In this document: positions 14,802 through 22,354 of the stretch, piece by piece
How positions within the stretch are numbered: the stretch's first letter is position 1
How the letters are laid out: every line of letters starts with the position of its first letter
Position numbers and translations under genes: made by a program
DNA from: a virus
IMG/VR virus record: IMGVR_UViG_3300025133_000224
Span: 1-43,779 of that record
Strand: one strand, 5' to 3'
DNA length: 43,779 bases
The notes under the pieces: generated by a model
Database searches by the model: none
Told to the model about the DNA's origin: nothing
Seen by the model: the letters and a program-made list of their open reading frames with translations, nothing else

Positions 14802-15274
14802 TGGGATTAGATATGTATTTAACGAAACGTATTTGGTATGGTGGTACTTATAAAAAAGATGGAGAACAAACACTCAGTTTTGTTGGACCATTTGCAACAG
14901 AGCACAATATTGATTCTAGGGAAGTAGAAGAAATAGTTTTGAAAAGTGCTTATTGGCGTAAAGCAAATGCTATTCACGGCTGGTTTGTTGATAATTGTGG
15001 TGAAGGTTTAGATAATTGCCAAGAAATGCGTATTGATTGGAGTCAACTATCAGAATTATATGATCTATGTAAAAAAACATTGGCTGCTTATAATGATGGT
15101 AATTTTGCAATTTGTAAGGATTTATTACCACCTGCTGAAGGATTTTTCTTTGGATCATATAAAATAGATGATTGGTACAAGGAAGACCTGAAAAATACGA
15201 TTAATCAATTATCGTCTATTCTTGAGAATAGTGACGGAGATAAATACGATTATTTTTATAAAGCATCTTGGTGA
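14801..15274 (+). CDS. Conserved MGLDMYL phage protein, 157 aa
   Basis: It begins MGLDMYLTKRIWYGG and contains SAYWRKANAIHGWFVDNCGE and later LLPPAEGFFFGSYKIDDWY. These three blocks (MGLDMYL, YWRKANxIHxWFV, FFFGSxxxDxWY) mark a family of phage and bacterial proteins that is widespread but has no known function. Length is normal. AAGGAG lies upstream in the previous gene. The conserved Trp/His/Asp residues suggest an enzyme or ligand-binding fold, which is inference. Confidence 0.75.
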   Translation: MGLDMYLTKRIWYGGTYKKDGEQTLSFVGPFATEHNIDSREVEEIVLKSAYWRKANAIHGWFVDNCGEGLDNCQEMRIDWSQLSELYDLCKKTLAAYNDGNFAICKDLLPPAEGFFFGSYKIDDWYKEDLKNTINQLSSILENSDGDKYDYFYKASW

Positions 15275-15278
15275 AATA

Positions 15279-15464
15279 ATGAAGAAACAAAAATGCAGTA
15301 AATGTAAACAGCCAATGGAATTACTTACTGGTACAAAGAACCGTTCTGGCATTTATCATTTGGCATGGGTATGCAGAAGATGCGATGATGCAAAAAAGGA
15401 CAAGCAAAATGAAAAAAACCTCACGTGGGAAGAAGACAGAATTATATATTCTGTCAGAAGATGA
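15279..15464 (+). CDS. Zinc-ribbon protein, 61 aa
   Basis: I take the ATG at 15279, four bases after the previous stop, giving MKKQKCSKCKQPMELL at the start. C-x2-C (CSKC) and a second C-x2-C (CRRC) 20-odd residues later form a zinc ribbon, followed by a charged tail. Such small ribbons often bind nucleic acid or a polymerase. The next gene overlaps its last 56 bases in another frame. Confidence 0.65.
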   Translation: MKKQKCSKCKQPMELLTGTKNRSGIYHLAWVCRRCDDAKKDKQNEKNLTWEEDRIIYSVRR

Positions 15465-15657
15465 TTTGTGGTTTGTTCCTCAACATCATAAAGAGCCTAT
15501 AAAGAAAAAAGGGTTTTTTATTAGAAATACACTTAGATATTGTAAGTCTTGTAAGACTCAATGGGAAATTGGTACTACTGGTTCACAAATTCACTATGAA
15601 CATTTACCTACTTATGGGCTAAAGAGAGTTACGTGTAATAATTGTAAAAATATATAA
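15409..15657 (+). CDS. Zinc-ribbon protein, 82 aa
   Basis: The ATG at 15409 has an AAGGA about eight bases upstream; an earlier ATG at 15385 lacks one. The protein has a basic start (MKKTSRGKKTELYILSEDD) and CKSC ... CNNC, giving a four-Cys ribbon, with LRYCKSCKTQWEIGTTG between. Its stop lies inside the left arm of a 15-bp inverted repeat (15652-15711). Function unknown; it may be a nucleic-acid binder. Confidence 0.6.
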   Translation: MKKTSRGKKTELYILSEDDLWFVPQHHKEPIKKKGFFIRNTLRYCKSCKTQWEIGTTGSQIHYEHLPTYGLKRVTCNNCKNI

Positions 15658-15711
15658 TATACCACCTTGGGGGGTGGTACCAGGGGTGGTACCAGGGGTG
15701 GTATATTATAT
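15652..15711 (+). repeat. 15-bp perfect inverted repeat enclosing GGGGTGGTACCA tandem repeats
   Basis: ATATAATATACCACC (15652-15666) is perfectly complementary to GGTGGTATATTATAT (15697-15711). Between and into the right arm lie two copies of GGGGTGGTACCA and a third truncated copy. Each copy offers an alternative partner for the left ACCACC, and each TGGTACCA is itself a palindrome. The stop codon of the 82-aa gene lies in the left arm. There is no U-run, so it is not an ordinary terminator. Confidence 0.75.
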
Positions 15712-15773
15712 GAAATGTGTGTTAAAGTGAACTTGATTTTTAAGTCAAGATTGCTTAAATTAAATGGAGTAAT

Positions 15774-16097
15774 ATGATGAAAATTGACCAGCTTATTAAT
15801 GCTGAAATTAAGCAGAAATTGATTGCATTATCCTTTCAGTTAAAGCTCTCTAACACAGACAAACAGAGAGCTTTACTTAAAGGAAAGGATTATGCTTATG
15901 AAATAACTAAAATAAGATATATGACAAAAAGGGAACTTATTAAATATATCAATAAAAAAGAGAGCGAACCTGGAGTTCAACTTGGCTATCAAGTTGCTAA
16001 GAATAGTTCAGCTCACATGTATAGATTACTTGACTATAAAGTCAGGCAAGATATAGAGTTAATTAATTACGCTCGTAATCGTCTATACGCATCTTAA
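15774..16097 (+). CDS. Hypothetical basic helical protein, 107 aa
   Basis: The start is one of two adjacent ATGs (15774 or 15777), preceded by TGGAGT. The protein is helical and basic: MMKIDQLINAEIKQKLIALS, then YEITKIRYMTKRELIKYINK, then VRQDIELINYARNRLY. Nothing catalytic is seen. DNA or RNA binding is possible from charge. It is flanked by structured elements on both sides. Confidence 0.6.
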   Translation: MMKIDQLINAEIKQKLIALSFQLKLSNTDKQRALLKGKDYAYEITKIRYMTKRELIKYINKKESEPGVQLGYQVAKNSSAHMYRLLDYKVRQDIELINYARNRLYAS

Positions 16098-16102
16098 ATT
16101 CT

Positions 16103-16168
16103 CGTCTAGGGGGCTCTTCTATATACAGTTGAACTCCGCTTTTCATTTTGTATTGAGTCCCTTAGACG
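16103..16168 (+). promoter_or_regulatory. 14-bp stem with two G-U pairs before the 60-aa gene
   Basis: CGTCTAGGGGGCTC (16103-16116) pairs over its whole length with GAGTCCCTTAGACG (16155-16168), two of the pairs being G-U on the plus-strand RNA; on the other strand these would be A-C mismatches. Inside, ATACA/TGTAT (16123-16127/16149-16153) forms a second stem. No U-run follows; an AGGAGG SD starts 12 bases later. A folded mRNA leader or processing site is likely. Confidence 0.6.
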
Positions 16169-16190
16169 TGACATCGCAACAGGAGGTAAT

Positions 16191-16373
16191 GTGCCATACA
16201 TCAATGGAATAGTAATAATGACGCTTTTATTTATATTTGTAATAGTACTATGTCAGTATTTAATAGAAGTTGGTAAGAAACATCAAAAATATATGTATCA
16301 TCATTGTAAAGAACCGCTACATAATCACCATGATGGATGTCCAGCATGTGATGAAATAAAAAGGACTGCATGA
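16191..16373 (+). CDS. Small membrane protein with His/Cys tail, 60 aa (GTG start)
   Basis: A perfect AGGAGG SD precedes the GTG at 16191. The N-terminus is one hydrophobic helix (IVIMTLLFIFVIVLCQYLI), then a basic stretch and a tail with HHCKEPLHNHHDGCPACDE, where C...CPAC and several His could bind a metal. It is likely anchored in the inner membrane with the metal-binding tail in the cytoplasm. The stop overlaps the next gene (ATGA). Confidence 0.6.
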   Translation: MPYINGIVIMTLLFIFVIVLCQYLIEVGKKHQKYMYHHCKEPLHNHHDGCPACDEIKRTA

Positions 16374-16720
16374 AATTATTACAGAATCAAGTTCAAGGAT
16401 TATATCATACTCTTACTCAAACTCAACTTAAAGAACAAGATGAATGGGAAAAATGGAATTATATTGATTTAGGTATGATATGTCTTGGTGTAAAAAATGG
16501 TGAAGGTTATTCTAAGGTTTTTTTAGAAATAGGCTGTGATCCTAATAATGATATAGACAACAAATATGAAATTGTAAGATTAACTCATAAATTTTACTTT
16601 TCGAACCAATCCCACCATCATCATTCTTACAATGAGTATTGGGAATGGACAGGTAATGTTTATGATTATATTAAAGATATAAAAAGACAAATAGGTAAAA
16701 ATGACAAAAGCACAAATTAA
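16370..16720 (+). CDS. Hypothetical protein, 116 aa
   Basis: A soluble protein with a helical start (MKLLQNQVQGLYHTLTQTQL), a mixed middle (WNYIDLGMICLGVKNGEGYS) and a His-rich HHHHSYNEYWEW segment before a basic end. I recognise no family. It overlaps the previous stop (ATGA) and the next start by 20 bases, so it belongs to the same operon. Confidence 0.6.
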   Translation: MKLLQNQVQGLYHTLTQTQLKEQDEWEKWNYIDLGMICLGVKNGEGYSKVFLEIGCDPNNDIDNKYEIVRLTHKFYFSNQSHHHHSYNEYWEWTGNVYDYIKDIKRQIGKNDKSTN

Positions 16721-16892
16721 GAAGATCTTTAAGGACAAAAATATCCAATTGGGTAAAGGTTCTATAGAGCTTATAGAAAGTGAATTCAGACTGCTTACAA
16801 TGCGTATGGCAGAAAGATGTGAAATGGGTAATGTTAAACGATTAATTCCAGATATATTCTGGATTGCTATAGGGAGAGAATATAATAAATAA
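16701..16892 (+). CDS. Possible histone-fold mini-protein, 63 aa
   Basis: The 63 residues begin MTKAQIKKIFKDKNIQLG, then a long helix (GSIELIESEFRLLTMRMAER), a short loop with NVKRL, and IPDIFWIAIG. A short helix, a central helix of about 28 residues, a basic loop (R/K-x-L/I-x-P-x-D-I) and a last short helix match the minimal histone fold (NFYB/HMf-type), as in some bacterial and phage proteins. If correct it would dimerise and bind DNA or act as a transcription co-factor. The pattern match is good but no structure test was possible. Its stop overlaps the next ATG. Confidence 0.55.
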   Translation: MTKAQIKKIFKDKNIQLGKGSIELIESEFRLLTMRMAERCEMGNVKRLIPDIFWIAIGREYNK

Positions 16893-17887
16893 TGGCACAT
16901 TTAATTGAATCAATGTTTTATGTTGGGGATACACCCTGGCACGGACTTGGTAAGAAACTAGACAAACCACCATCAATCAGAGAAGCTTTAGTGGCTGCTG
17001 ATATGGATTGGTCTGTAAAAAAGGAACCGACTTTTCATAATACAGGTTTTGGTATTTATGATGAAACAGGTCATTTTGTAACTAAAAGAGAAGACGATAA
17101 CTCTATATTAGGTAATGTAGGCAAACGCTATGAAGTATTACAAAATAGCGAAGCTTTTAAACCTTTTGATGTAATGTTAGATCATGGTTATACATTAGAG
17201 ACTGCTGGTTCTATTGATTGTGGGAAAAAGGTTTGGATTCTTGCTAAGACCCCTGATGAATTTCAAGTAGGTGATGATAAAATATTAGATTATGTTTTAT
17301 TATACACTTCACATGATGGTACATCAGGTAATTGTTTTAGAGATGTATTCATTCGTGTTGTTTGTAACAATACTCTTCAGGCTTCTTTAAATGGAAGGAA
17401 GACTTTTGAATACAAACTTCGACATACACAAAGTATTAAAGATAGGATTGATGAACTTGTCAAGAATATACATAAGCGCAAGGGCAATGTTTTAGAAGCC
17501 GTTAACCATATGAATAGATTCCTTGAAGTCGATATGACACCAGCAATGGTTGATGCATATTTCGAGGCAGTAATGCCTTATTTGACAAATAGAGACAAGG
17601 AAAGCATTCCTGAACTTGGTATTTATACTAAAAATAAAGCAAAACCTGTTTACGAAAAACTTGTTGATCTTTTCTATAATGGTAAAGGTAACAATGGTAA
17701 AACGTTATGGGATGCTTATAATGCAATTACTGAATTTCATGGACAACACAAAAGCCATCGTGGTGATTGGGTTAAGTCTACACAATTTGGTAAATCTGGA
17801 TTAGAGCAAAGGGACGCTTTTCGTATAGCAAGTAATATTGCTTTACAAAATTCTAAAATCATTTCTGGAGGATCAGTAAATGCTTGA
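16892..17887 (+). CDS. DUF932 family protein
   Basis: The start MAHLIESMFYVGDTPWHGLG is the hallmark of the DUF932 phage/plasmid family (TIGR03299-type), and the domain follows with VGKRYEVLQNSEAFKPFD, KVWILAKTPDEFQV and RVVCNNTLQASL. Length (331) is normal. DUF932 proteins are common on phages and plasmids beside replication and recombination genes; the molecular function is not established. It overlaps the annealing-protein gene downstream by eight bases. Confidence 0.85.
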   Translation: MAHLIESMFYVGDTPWHGLGKKLDKPPSIREALVAADMDWSVKKEPTFHNTGFGIYDETGHFVTKREDDNSILGNVGKRYEVLQNSEAFKPFDVMLDHGYTLETAGSIDCGKKVWILAKTPDEFQVGDDKILDYVLLYTSHDGTSGNCFRDVFIRVVCNNTLQASLNGRKTFEYKLRHTQSIKDRIDELVKNIHKRKGNVLEAVNHMNRFLEVDMTPAMVDAYFEAVMPYLTNRDKESIPELGIYTKNKAKPVYEKLVDLFYNGKGNNGKTLWDAYNAITEFHGQHKSHRGDWVKSTQFGKSGLEQRDAFRIASNIALQNSKIISGGSVNA

Positions 17888-18698
17888 AAATTCGCCATAT
17901 AAGTTAAGAAATAAAGACTATAAACCTTTTGTGGAGACATTAAAGGCGGGTACTTACAATGCCGACTATATTTCTTGGTCTGTTTGTTGGGATAAACTAA
18001 AAGAAATGTTTCCATTATCAATGCATGAGTGGGTTATGTATGAGTACGATGGCAAACCTTATGGTGGTATTATACAACCTGATGGTACTGTTATTATTCA
18101 TTGTAAAATAAGCTATGAAACAGAAGATGGTAATTCTTATTTTCACAATGAGTATCTTGCTGTTAGGGACAATAGAAATAATTCTGTTGCTAATCCTGAC
18201 TCAGCACAGATGGAAAATACATATCGTAGAGCGTTGGCTAAGGGTGTATCTACTTTAACAGGGTTTGGGATTGGTTTGTGGATTAATGAAGATATTCGTG
18301 AAATAGAGAATTATCGTCCAGAAACACATCTTGATGGAACAAAACCTGTGCCTGGTATGGTTACAGTTGATCAATCGATTAAGTTAGATGCTCTAATGAG
18401 AAATAGATTCTCTACTGATTCTGATAAAAAAAGGATTGAGAATCTTAAGAAAATTAGTTGGGATGGCTTAACCGATCAAGCAGCTGCAATTCTTATTGCT
18501 GATGTTAAGCAGGGAGTTAGAAATAATACACCTGCTACACCAACGAGAAAGAAAAAGCTGAAATTATTGGTCGAAGAGTCTAAACTTAAGGATGAGAGAA
18601 AAACTGAAACATTAACATGGTTAGATGATATAGTAAGAACCAATGGTGATTTAGACACTCTCGAATTCAAACTTAAAGGAGTAGATAATGACGTTTAG
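17880..18698 (+). CDS. Putative single-strand annealing protein (DUF1071/Rad52-like)
   Basis: The 272 residues have an N-terminal region with SWSVCWDKLKEMFPLS, a beta core (HCKISYETEDGNSYFHNEYL), and the block NTYRRALAKGVSTLTGFGIG with LWINEDI, typical of DUF1071/Sak-like recombinases of phages. Such proteins form rings and anneal complementary single strands in phage recombination. Adjacent SSB and downstream primase-helicase and resolvase genes support this. The C-terminal 90 residues are charged and probably a flexible, partner-binding tail. The SD is GGAGG. Confidence 0.75.
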   Translation: MLENSPYKLRNKDYKPFVETLKAGTYNADYISWSVCWDKLKEMFPLSMHEWVMYEYDGKPYGGIIQPDGTVIIHCKISYETEDGNSYFHNEYLAVRDNRNNSVANPDSAQMENTYRRALAKGVSTLTGFGIGLWINEDIREIENYRPETHLDGTKPVPGMVTVDQSIKLDALMRNRFSTDSDKKRIENLKKISWDGLTDQAAAILIADVKQGVRNNTPATPTRKKKLKLLVEESKLKDERKTETLTWLDDIVRTNGDLDTLEFKLKGVDNDV

Positions 18699-19284
18699 TT
18701 TTGGAAATAGTAAACCTAAAAGTAAATTTCCTAAAGGGGTCTTTATTGATCTTATAGAAATTACCAAAATAGAAAATACCGAGTCTAAATATAATGATTG
18801 TTCTTTATATATTGAAGGAACACCTGAAAGAGGACAGTATCCTAAGAAGTTTTTTCTAGGTGGCAATCATTATAAAGAAAAAGGTATTCCAAGCGATTGG
18901 GGGACCAAAGATAATGGTATATCAGATGGTAGTTGGAAAATTGATGGATTCTTAAAATCTGCTGGAGTAGAAGAAAAGAATCAAATCAACGAAGAAGGGA
19001 AACTAACTGATAATGTTTTATCTGATCTCATAGGTAGAAAGGTTCATATATTACAATATGAATCAAGTGGTAAGTACCCTAGAGACACATGGTTTTTCTT
19101 TGGCAAGGAAGATGGTGGTAAAGAATGGCTTCTTAATAAATGGGGAAGAATGAAACCGCCTAAGTCTTATAAACATCAATCATCTAATGAGAAATTGAAT
19201 AGTTTATGGTCCGATATGCCTACGAAAAAAGACGATGTAGTGCCTTCATTGGATAATGATAGCGATGACGATTTTCCTTTTTAG
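18688..19284 (+). CDS. ssb: Single-stranded DNA-binding protein
   Basis: The first 150 residues are beta-rich, with aromatic residues placed as in OB folds (KFFLGGNHYKEKGIPSDWG, DTWFFFGKED). The protein ends in a Ser/Asp-rich tail finishing DNDSDDDFPF, almost the DDDIPF tip through which bacterial SSBs recruit partner proteins. It overlaps the annealing-protein gene by 11 bases and has an AAAGGAG SD. Its body is unlike E. coli SSB in sequence, so the call rests on tail, layout and context. Confidence 0.8.
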   Translation: MTFSFGNSKPKSKFPKGVFIDLIEITKIENTESKYNDCSLYIEGTPERGQYPKKFFLGGNHYKEKGIPSDWGTKDNGISDGSWKIDGFLKSAGVEEKNQINEEGKLTDNVLSDLIGRKVHILQYESSGKYPRDTWFFFGKEDGGKEWLLNKWGRMKPPKSYKHQSSNEKLNSLWSDMPTKKDDVVPSLDNDSDDDFPF

Positions 19285-19289
19285 AATAA

Positions 19290-19604
19290 ATGCCATTTGA
19301 TTTTTCTAAAATAGTGTCTATAGCCAAAAAAAAGGGGCGTGGTAATGAAGCCATGCTCCTTGATTGGCTAAGAAATAATAAAAACAGAGAGTTTGGTTCA
19401 CATGAAATACAGTTAAATGCTGTTATGTGGATTAGGACTTCTTTTAATAAAACTGTAACTCCTGAGACTATGAGCAGATTGTGGAGGAAAATGCGAGAAG
19501 AATATAATGACAATATTCTTTCATCTTCTATTTATAATGCTGGCTTAAGTGTTAAAGAGATTACCAAACCTAATTCCAACCAAAAATACTACGAGGTGTT
19601 ATAA
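19290..19604 (+). CDS. Hypothetical protein of the replication operon, 104 aa
   Basis: Helical and basic: NEAMLLDWLRNNKNREFGSH, then TPETMSRLWRKMREEYND. Helix lengths and a beta end (YYEVL) would suit a winged-helix DNA-binding domain, but that is inference. It begins six bases after the SSB stop with no clear SD and touches the primase-helicase start, so translation is likely coupled. No family recognised. Confidence 0.6.
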   Translation: MPFDFSKIVSIAKKKGRGNEAMLLDWLRNNKNREFGSHEIQLNAVMWIRTSFNKTVTPETMSRLWRKMREEYNDNILSSSIYNAGLSVKEITKPNSNQKYYEVL

Positions 19605-21427
19605 TGAATTCTGATATAAGGATGGTGGAAGTTGCAACTGGGCATGTTTCAAATCGCAGTCAAGTTATTATGTTAAACGATATAAATAACTATGTTTTTG
19701 AAACAAAAGATAAAACAGAGACATATCACAGCTGGTATGCTTTTGATGAACAATTGGATCAACACATTAAAGCATGTGGGACTATTCAAGGGTATAATGG
19801 AGTATATTATATAAATAATATTATTCTCGATTATGATAGAAAAAAACTTTCTAATCAAGGATTGTATGATTCTGTCCATTTTCTTATAAATGAGGAAATG
19901 ATAAATGATATGAACATTAAACCTGAGCATATTTTAGTATGGTATTCTGGTACAGGATTTCATATAGAAATACCAGATATATTTGGGTTTACTCCTTCCA
20001 CAACATTACCTTCAATTGTAAAAGAGACTTTAACTTCTATTTTTCCAAATTGTGATTCTATATATGATGGTGCTCGTTTGATTAGAGCTGGTTTCTCATA
20101 TAATGCTAAGTCTGGAAATTTTAAATTACCTTTTACTGTTGAGCAATTTAATAAACACTCTATTGAAGATATCTTAGCATTAAGCTCAGATGATAAATCC
20201 GTTCAAACAACAATGGAATTATTTGACCATTCTTTCTTAGATAGGATTACTGATCCTTATATGGGGGAGTATATTAAGTTTCCTAAATTAAGTGATAACA
20301 GGCAGGTAACGGTTAGAACTGAATTTAGAACTAATCCTAATTCTGTTGTGAGCTGTATGCAGAAACTACTAGGTAATAATCCTGAAATTGGCGAAAGAAA
20401 TCAATCTATGATGAGAATAGGCTCTTGGATGAGACGCTCTGGAATGCCTTATAATATAGTATTAGATACTTTGTCGCAATGGTCTGGTCTTACAAAAGAA
20501 GCAGAGCATTGTACTAAAAGTATTTTCGATATAGGATATGAATATAGTTGTGAAGATTATATTATGTCTAAATATTGTCAACCAAATTGTATATACTTTA
20601 AACATAAAGATTATAATTTGAATATTATGAGTGCTAAGGATTGTGAAGATAAGTATGTTGAATTTCTCAAAACAGATTTTACTAAGAAAGCTTTCAATTT
20701 TTCTGATGTATATTCTTTAAATCATGATTGGTGGGTATACCCTGGTGAACTTGTAATTGTTACTGGTAATACAGGATTAGGCAAATCTACTTTTGTGATG
20801 AATCTTATTGCAAAATTACCACATATGAGAACAATGTTTTGTGCTTTAGAAAATTCGTATCTTTTAACACATAGAAGATTTTGTCAAATAACACATTCTT
20901 TAGATAAAAATAAAGTAATGGCAGACTATAAATGGGCAGAAAACGAAGGAACTCCTATTAATTTTAGTGATGCTTGGAAACATGTAAATATTTTATGTGA
21001 ACCACCAGAACTTGGAAAATTAAAAGAATCAATAGCTCGTTCTCAACCTAGAATTGTAGTTATTGATACAACAGATATGATCTGGGTTAAAGGTTATCAT
21101 GATGAAATTGGTAAAATGAATGAAATCATAAACTCTCTTAAAGCACTGGCTCAGAGCCAGGAATGTATAGTAATTGCTGTACATCACGTTAATAAAGAAG
21201 CAATGAAGGAAGGGATTTCTACAATAACCAGTTTAAAAGGAACGACCAATGTTGTACAAAAGGCTGATAAAGTCATTGCAATTAATGGTGATATAAATGA
21301 AAGAATGAGAAGTGTTCATTCGGAAAAAGCAAGAGATGAAGGCTTTATGAGGATGATGTTTCATTTTAATAAAGATACTTTTGTATTTGAACAAGTAGAT
21401 GAAACGCAAGGATTTGCAAATGCTTAG
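19604..21427 (+). CDS. Primase-helicase (archaeo-eukaryotic-type primase fused to DnaB-like helicase)
   Basis: The N-terminal third has LDYDRKK (metal-binding D76 and D78) and SGTGFHIEI (H120), the two main motifs of the archaeo-eukaryotic primase superfamily, and YDGARLIRAGFS as a possible third. A helical PriCT-like segment with Cys residues (CQPNCIYFKH) follows. The C-terminal RecA-like domain has Walker A GNTGLGKS (388-395), Walker B IVVIDTTD (D488) and AVHHVNKE, as in DnaB-family helicases. It would lay primers and unwind the fork. It sits between SSB and resolvase genes. Whether it also polymerises DNA (PrimPol) cannot be told. Confidence 0.85.
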   Translation: MNSDIRMVEVATGHVSNRSQVIMLNDINNYVFETKDKTETYHSWYAFDEQLDQHIKACGTIQGYNGVYYINNIILDYDRKKLSNQGLYDSVHFLINEEMINDMNIKPEHILVWYSGTGFHIEIPDIFGFTPSTTLPSIVKETLTSIFPNCDSIYDGARLIRAGFSYNAKSGNFKLPFTVEQFNKHSIEDILALSSDDKSVQTTMELFDHSFLDRITDPYMGEYIKFPKLSDNRQVTVRTEFRTNPNSVVSCMQKLLGNNPEIGERNQSMMRIGSWMRRSGMPYNIVLDTLSQWSGLTKEAEHCTKSIFDIGYEYSCEDYIMSKYCQPNCIYFKHKDYNLNIMSAKDCEDKYVEFLKTDFTKKAFNFSDVYSLNHDWWVYPGELVIVTGNTGLGKSTFVMNLIAKLPHMRTMFCALENSYLLTHRRFCQITHSLDKNKVMADYKWAENEGTPINFSDAWKHVNILCEPPELGKLKESIARSQPRIVVIDTTDMIWVKGYHDEIGKMNEIINSLKALAQSQECIVIAVHHVNKEAMKEGISTITSLKGTTNVVQKADKVIAINGDINERMRSVHSEKARDEGFMRMMFHFNKDTFVFEQVDETQGFANA

Positions 21428-21437
21428 GATGAAGAAA

Positions 21438-21596
21438 ATGGATAATAATGCTGGAAAATCATGGAGAGTTACATTATTACGTTTATTGCATTTTGAAGTT
21501 GGCATGCATGACATTAATGGTATGCATTTAAGTGCTGGATTTGGTGTTGGACCAGTAGAGCTATCATTTACATTACACCAATGGGATGAATGGTAA
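21438..21596 (+). CDS. Hypothetical protein, 52 aa
   Basis: The ATG at 21438 is preceded by AGGA at eight bases; earlier ATGs at 21399, 21420 and 21429 have no good SD. The product has MDNNAGKSWRVTLLRLLHFE and then SAGFGVGPVELSFTLHQW, which suggests a beta hairpin. Its stop overlaps the next ATG (TAATG). Function unknown. Confidence 0.55.
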   Translation: MDNNAGKSWRVTLLRLLHFEVGMHDINGMHLSAGFGVGPVELSFTLHQWDEW

Positions 21597-21808
21597 TGCC
21601 AGTAGCTAAAAGACAATATGTTGTTTGTTGGGAAGAACAGAAAGCTATACGTGGAGAATGGGTTATATGTGATAGCCTAGATGCTGCAACTGAGCTTTAT
21701 GAAGAAATGTGCGATATAGGCAGAATAAAAGTCTATATGGGGCATGTTATCAAAGCTGATGACATAAGATGGGTCTCTCCAAGCGACCCAGGGGATGAAA
21801 ATGTCTAA
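21596..21808 (+). CDS. Hypothetical protein, 70 aa
   Basis: I use the ATG at 21596, which overlaps the previous stop. The protein is MPVAKRQYVVCWEEQKAIRG, then a helix (LDAATELYEEMCDIGRIK) and a beta end. A beta-alpha-beta plan with an acidic tail is visible. No family recognised. It overlaps the resolvase candidate by eight bases. Confidence 0.6.
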   Translation: MPVAKRQYVVCWEEQKAIRGEWVICDSLDAATELYEEMCDIGRIKVYMGHVIKADDIRWVSPSDPGDENV

Positions 21809-22121
21809 TCCAAGTAAACGTAAAGGTAATGCTTTTGAAAGAGAATTAGTCAAATTGGCTCAGGGCTGGGGTTTCTCAGCCCGTAGGGCTTGGGGTAGTA
21901 ATGGTATGTCATTAGGGATGCACGAAGAAGTTGATTGTGTTATTGATGAATATACTGTTCAGGCTAAACGAAGAAAGAAGCTGCCTAAATACTTGAAGTG
22001 TGAAAACACTGATATAGTGGCATTTAGAGAAGATAGGGGAACTACCTATGCTTTAATGCCTATTGATACATTTTTAAACTTACTAAAAAGATGCGATTTG
22101 CCGAGGAGGTTCAATAAATGA
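21801..22121 (+). CDS. Putative Holliday-junction resolvase (Hjc-like)
   Basis: The ATG at 21801 follows AGGGGA by five bases. KGNAFERELVKLAQGWGFSA has the N-terminal Glu of Hjc-type nucleases; EVDCVIDE and YTVQAKRRK supply the Asp and the Q-x-K motif, the usual (E)...(D)...(QxK) active site. Length (106) is right for a single-domain dimeric resolvase. It would cut recombination or branched replication intermediates before packaging, matching the nearby annealing protein. Other PD-(D/E)xK nucleases remain possible. Confidence 0.75.
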   Translation: MSNPSKRKGNAFERELVKLAQGWGFSARRAWGSNGMSLGMHEEVDCVIDEYTVQAKRRKKLPKYLKCENTDIVAFREDRGTTYALMPIDTFLNLLKRCDLPRRFNK

Positions 22122-22354
22122 TGGATATTAAAACAGAACAAATTATTACTAATGTTCATAAAGTTGGAGTTTATCTTAGCGTAAAAGAAATCTCAATAAT
22201 ATTAGAATCTTTATATTCTACAAATCCAACCGATTCGCTTTATGGTGATTTAAGTAGAATAATGAAAGATGCTGTAGATGCAATAAAAGAAATTGATAAA
22301 GACCTACACTATCCTACTGTTATTAGAAAAAAACCTGAGAAAGAAGAAGCTTGA
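22118..22354 (+). CDS. Hypothetical helical protein, 78 aa
   Basis: A strong GAGGAGG lies upstream. The protein is helical and acidic: IKTEQIITNVHKVGVYLSVK, then LYGDLSRIMKDAVDAIKEID and a Lys/Glu-rich end. Its stop coincides with the left arm of the next structured element. No family recognised. Confidence 0.6.
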   Translation: MMDIKTEQIITNVHKVGVYLSVKEISIILESLYSTNPTDSLYGDLSRIMKDAVDAIKEIDKDLHYPTVIRKKPEKEEA

